A stretch of 13,862 nt of DNA from Candidatus Stahliibacteriota bacterium (lineage in GTDB: Bacteria; Hydrothermota; Tepidihabitantia; SM23-42), in contig SOIY01000324.1 of assembly GCA_004376785.1 (NCBI GenBank), positions 1 to 13,862 of the forward strand, in the 5' to 3' direction. Shown here one piece after another: positions 12,180-13,862 of this stretch. Position 1 is the first letter of the stretch, and the number at the start of each line of letters is the position of its first letter. A program made the translations under genes and the position numbers. Under the pieces are notes generated by a model, which was given only the letters and a program-made list of their open reading frames with translations, did not search any database and was not told where the DNA came from.

Positions 12180-12242
12180 ATGGTTAATTATAATTGGATA
12201 AAAGTGGCAGGTTTTGACATTCAACAATTTACTTCTTCTTAA
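12180..12242 (+). pseudogene. 20-codon ORF with a perfect ribosome binding site; probable aborted gene start
   Basis: AAAGGAGGAAAT immediately precedes an ATG, but the frame (MVNYNWIKVAGFDIQQF, then TSS) stops after 20 codons. The next gene is on the opposite strand, so this looks like the 5' end of a gene that followed the GNAT-TPR gene and was cut off by rearrangement. A functional micropeptide is possible. I do not recognise it. Confidence 0.35.
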
Positions 12243-12312
12243 CTTGTATGTGATCATAGAAGCAAACGCCGCAGATTATTTCTCAATCATTCTTCTCATT
12301 ATATTCATCTCT

Positions 12313-13779
12313 CTATTCGATATCTTCGGCGAGACTTTCAGCATCAAGGCGTTCGTCGCGATAATTTTCAATAAAGCTTTCTTTAATGTAACGACACACC
12401 TTGCGCCTGGCGATACGGTGAATATTCAAAAGATGCCGGACAGAGATATTGTCTGTAGTGATATTCTTTCCACCTGTACCGCAGGCAAGCATTAATGAAG
12501 GCCTGAGTTTATTGTATGTACCTCCCATTGCACCCTGCGAGGCAGGTGTATTCACAAGGATTCGGCCGGCGTTCACAGCCGTAGCAAAATACTCGATTTT
12601 CTCCTCGTTCTTCGAGAAAATACTGGCTGTATGCCCTAATCCACCGTGTCGATTGATCTGACAGCAGAGTTCAATAGCTTGTTCAAAATCATCAGCTACA
12701 TAAAATGCCAGGATAGGAGCCAGGATTTCTAAAGAAAGAGGAGCCTGGATTCCGACCTCTTCCAGAGGAGCAATCAGAACGGTCGTGTCAGGCGGGACTT
12801 TAATGTCTGCCATTTCTGCAATCAGTGCTGCTGGTTTGCCAATGACTTCGACCCTCATAACCATCTTATGCCTGTTGAATGCTACAGGCTCAAGGCGTTT
12901 GATTTCCTCTTTGGACAAGAAATAGGCTTTCTGCTTTTTGAATTCATGGATTACCTCATCGGCATTATACTGGTTGGCAATAACCGCCTGCTCACTGGCG
13001 CAAACTGTTCCATTATCAAATGTCTTGGAGATGAGGATCTGGTCGACAGCAAAAGGAACATCCGCTGTTTTTCCAATATAAACAGGCACGTTCCCTGGAC
13101 CTATACCAATCGCAGGATTACCAGACTTATAAGCGGCTCTCACGAGCTCCACAGAACCGGTAGCTAAAATGAGGGATATCTTCTTATGTGCCATCAGTGT
13201 CAGGACTTCTTCCCTTGTTGAGGTTTTAATCCATTGTATGCAGTTCTTTGGAGCACCTGCTTTAAGCGCTGCCTCGTAGACAATGCGGCATGCTTCAACC
13301 GAGCATTTCCTGGCTGAGCCATGCGGTCGGATGATAATGGGGTTTCTGGACTTCATGGAAATCAGAATCTTAAACAGGACCGTTGAAGTCGGGTTGGTAA
13401 TGGGTGTGACGGCGAAGATAGGACCCACTGGCTCTGCGACCTCGACAATTTCCTGCTCCTTGTCCTCAGCAATCACCCCGACTGTTTTAATGTCTTTAAT
13501 ATCATCATAAACAAAACGAGTGGCGATGACATTCTTAATGATTTTATCTTCCCATTTGCCCAGTTTGGTTTCTTTATAGGCGAGCTTGGCTAGATGGTGA
13601 CGGTTATTAAACCCAGCTTCAAAAATGGCTTTTGCAATTCGATCTGTTTCTTCTTGATTGTAGTGCCGGAAGGATTCTGCAGCTTTGGTGGCGTTAAAAA
13701 TGATTTTTTCTATGTCAAGTCCAGGAGTGTGATAGTCTTTTCTTATAGTGTCTTTTTTACTTTTCAAGGATTCACCCAT
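12313..13779 (-). CDS. Acylating (CoA-dependent) acetaldehyde dehydrogenase, EutE/AdhE-N type
   Basis: A 488-residue aldehyde dehydrogenase that should interconvert an aldehyde plus CoA and acyl-CoA using NAD. It contains VEVAEPVGPIFAVTPITNPT (112-131), NPIIIRPHGSARK, ATGSVELVRAAYKSGNPAIG and GPGNVPVYIG of the cofactor domain, and the catalytic motif SKTFDNGTVCASEQ with Cys260, all diagnostic of the acylating AdhE/EutE branch. GGLGHTASIF and the end region ISVRHLLNIHRIARRK are also typical. No iron alcohol dehydrogenase domain is fused, so it is a stand-alone enzyme. The ATG at 13779 is preferred to an in-frame GTG at 13809 because GGTGGAG precedes it and the upstream ORF ends there. Base composition looks richer in G/C than most neighbours, which could mean separate ancestry. 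Substrate chain length is not determined. Confidence 0.88.
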   Translation of the reverse strand: MGESLKSKKDTIRKDYHTPGLDIEKIIFNATKAAESFRHYNQEETDRIAKAIFEAGFNNRHHLAKLAYKETKLGKWEDKIIKNVIATRFVYDDIKDIKTVGVIAEDKEQEIVEVAEPVGPIFAVTPITNPTSTVLFKILISMKSRNPIIIRPHGSARKCSVEACRIVYEAALKAGAPKNCIQWIKTSTREEVLTLMAHKKISLILATGSVELVRAAYKSGNPAIGIGPGNVPVYIGKTADVPFAVDQILISKTFDNGTVCASEQAVIANQYNADEVIHEFKKQKAYFLSKEEIKRLEPVAFNRHKMVMRVEVIGKPAALIAEMADIKVPPDTTVLIAPLEEVGIQAPLSLEILAPILAFYVADDFEQAIELCCQINRHGGLGHTASIFSKNEEKIEYFATAVNAGRILVNTPASQGAMGGTYNKLRPSLMLACGTGGKNITTDNISVRHLLNIHRIARRKVCRYIKESFIENYRDERLDAESLAEDIE

Positions 13780-13862
13780 TCCAGTTCTCCACCTTAAGAC
13801 CCACAACACCGAGCATAACCACAGACACTGCTAAATAAATCATAATTTGTTTCCTTTTTTGT
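13772..13862 (-). CDS. Partial or very small ORF overlapping the start of the aldehyde dehydrogenase
   Basis: On the minus strand a frame open from the window edge ends MIYLAVSVVMLGVVGLKVEN, then WNG and TGA at 13774-13772. Its stop overlaps the dehydrogenase start by 8 nt (ATGGGTGA), a sign of translational coupling. Either it is the C-terminus of a longer gene outside the window, or it begins at the ATG at 13843 (AGGA about 8 nt upstream) and encodes a 23-residue hydrophobic micropeptide. The family is not recognised; no microcompartment signature is visible in this fragment. Confidence 0.45.
   Translation of the reverse strand, partial: QKRKQIMIYLAVSVVMLGVVGLKVENWNG

Noticed and set aside
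12214..12495. A hydrophobic plus-strand frame over the end of the aldehyde dehydrogenase gene
   Set aside because: Most of it is antisense to a clear dehydrogenase coding region, with no ribosome binding site or recognisable family.
13780..13809. GTG start adding 10 residues to the aldehyde dehydrogenase
   Set aside because: There is no ribosome binding site for it, the extra residues are not typical of the family, and ATG at 13779 has GGTGGAG upstream.

Overview
The window is AT-rich, gene-dense bacterial DNA with no rRNA, tRNA or CRISPR array. Three things point to an uncultured Gram-negative-type lineage, most plausibly candidate phylum WOR-3 (Stahlbacteria) or a relative: a secreted protein ending in a FlgD/Por-type sorting domain with a heptamer repeat inside its coding sequence; a CBM9-DUF5916 outer-membrane protein ending in Phe; and many small palindromic intergenic repeats. 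The lineage is inferred from family knowledge, not from a marker gene.

Layout. (1) 36-1899: a secreted Asp-box protein on the minus strand, divergent from a small ArsR-type regulator; both have consensus sigma70-type promoters. (2) 1900-4520: a structured intergenic region and the DUF5916 barrel protein. A 41-nt palindromic repeat occurs three times, before and after the regulator gene and after the barrel gene. (3) 4574-6962: a possible 34-residue ORF with a hemolysin III/PAQR membrane protein, then a 4-oxalocrotonate tautomerase and an exported TPR protein, each with its own promoter. (4) 7038-7418 minus: a universal stress protein. (5) 7499-7857: a 116-bp MITE-like element with perfect 26-bp inverted repeats, followed by remnants of two genes, one a methyltransferase N-terminus. 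(6) 7941-10781: a tight five-gene operon on an apparently leaderless promoter: an AbiEii-like nucleotidyltransferase, a small basic partner protein, and three unrelated class I SAM methyltransferases, mostly joined by overlapping stops and starts. (7) 11015-12139: a GNAT acetyltransferase fused to a TPR tail. (8) 12313-13779 minus: an acylating acetaldehyde dehydrogenase, preceded by the overlapping end of another ORF.

The most interesting unit is region 6. A toxin-antitoxin-like nucleotidyltransferase pair heads a run of methyltransferases, beside gene wreckage and a miniature mobile element, and is followed by an acetyltransferase. All the recognisable enzymes are group-transfer enzymes, which would fit a modification, immunity or defence island, but no substrate can be read from the sequence.

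Promoters here are unusually easy to read: eight sites close to TTGACA/TATAAT, six with a 16-bp spacer and two with 17 bp. Two place the -10 box exactly 6 nt before an ATG that has no Shine-Dalgarno, implying leaderless mRNAs.
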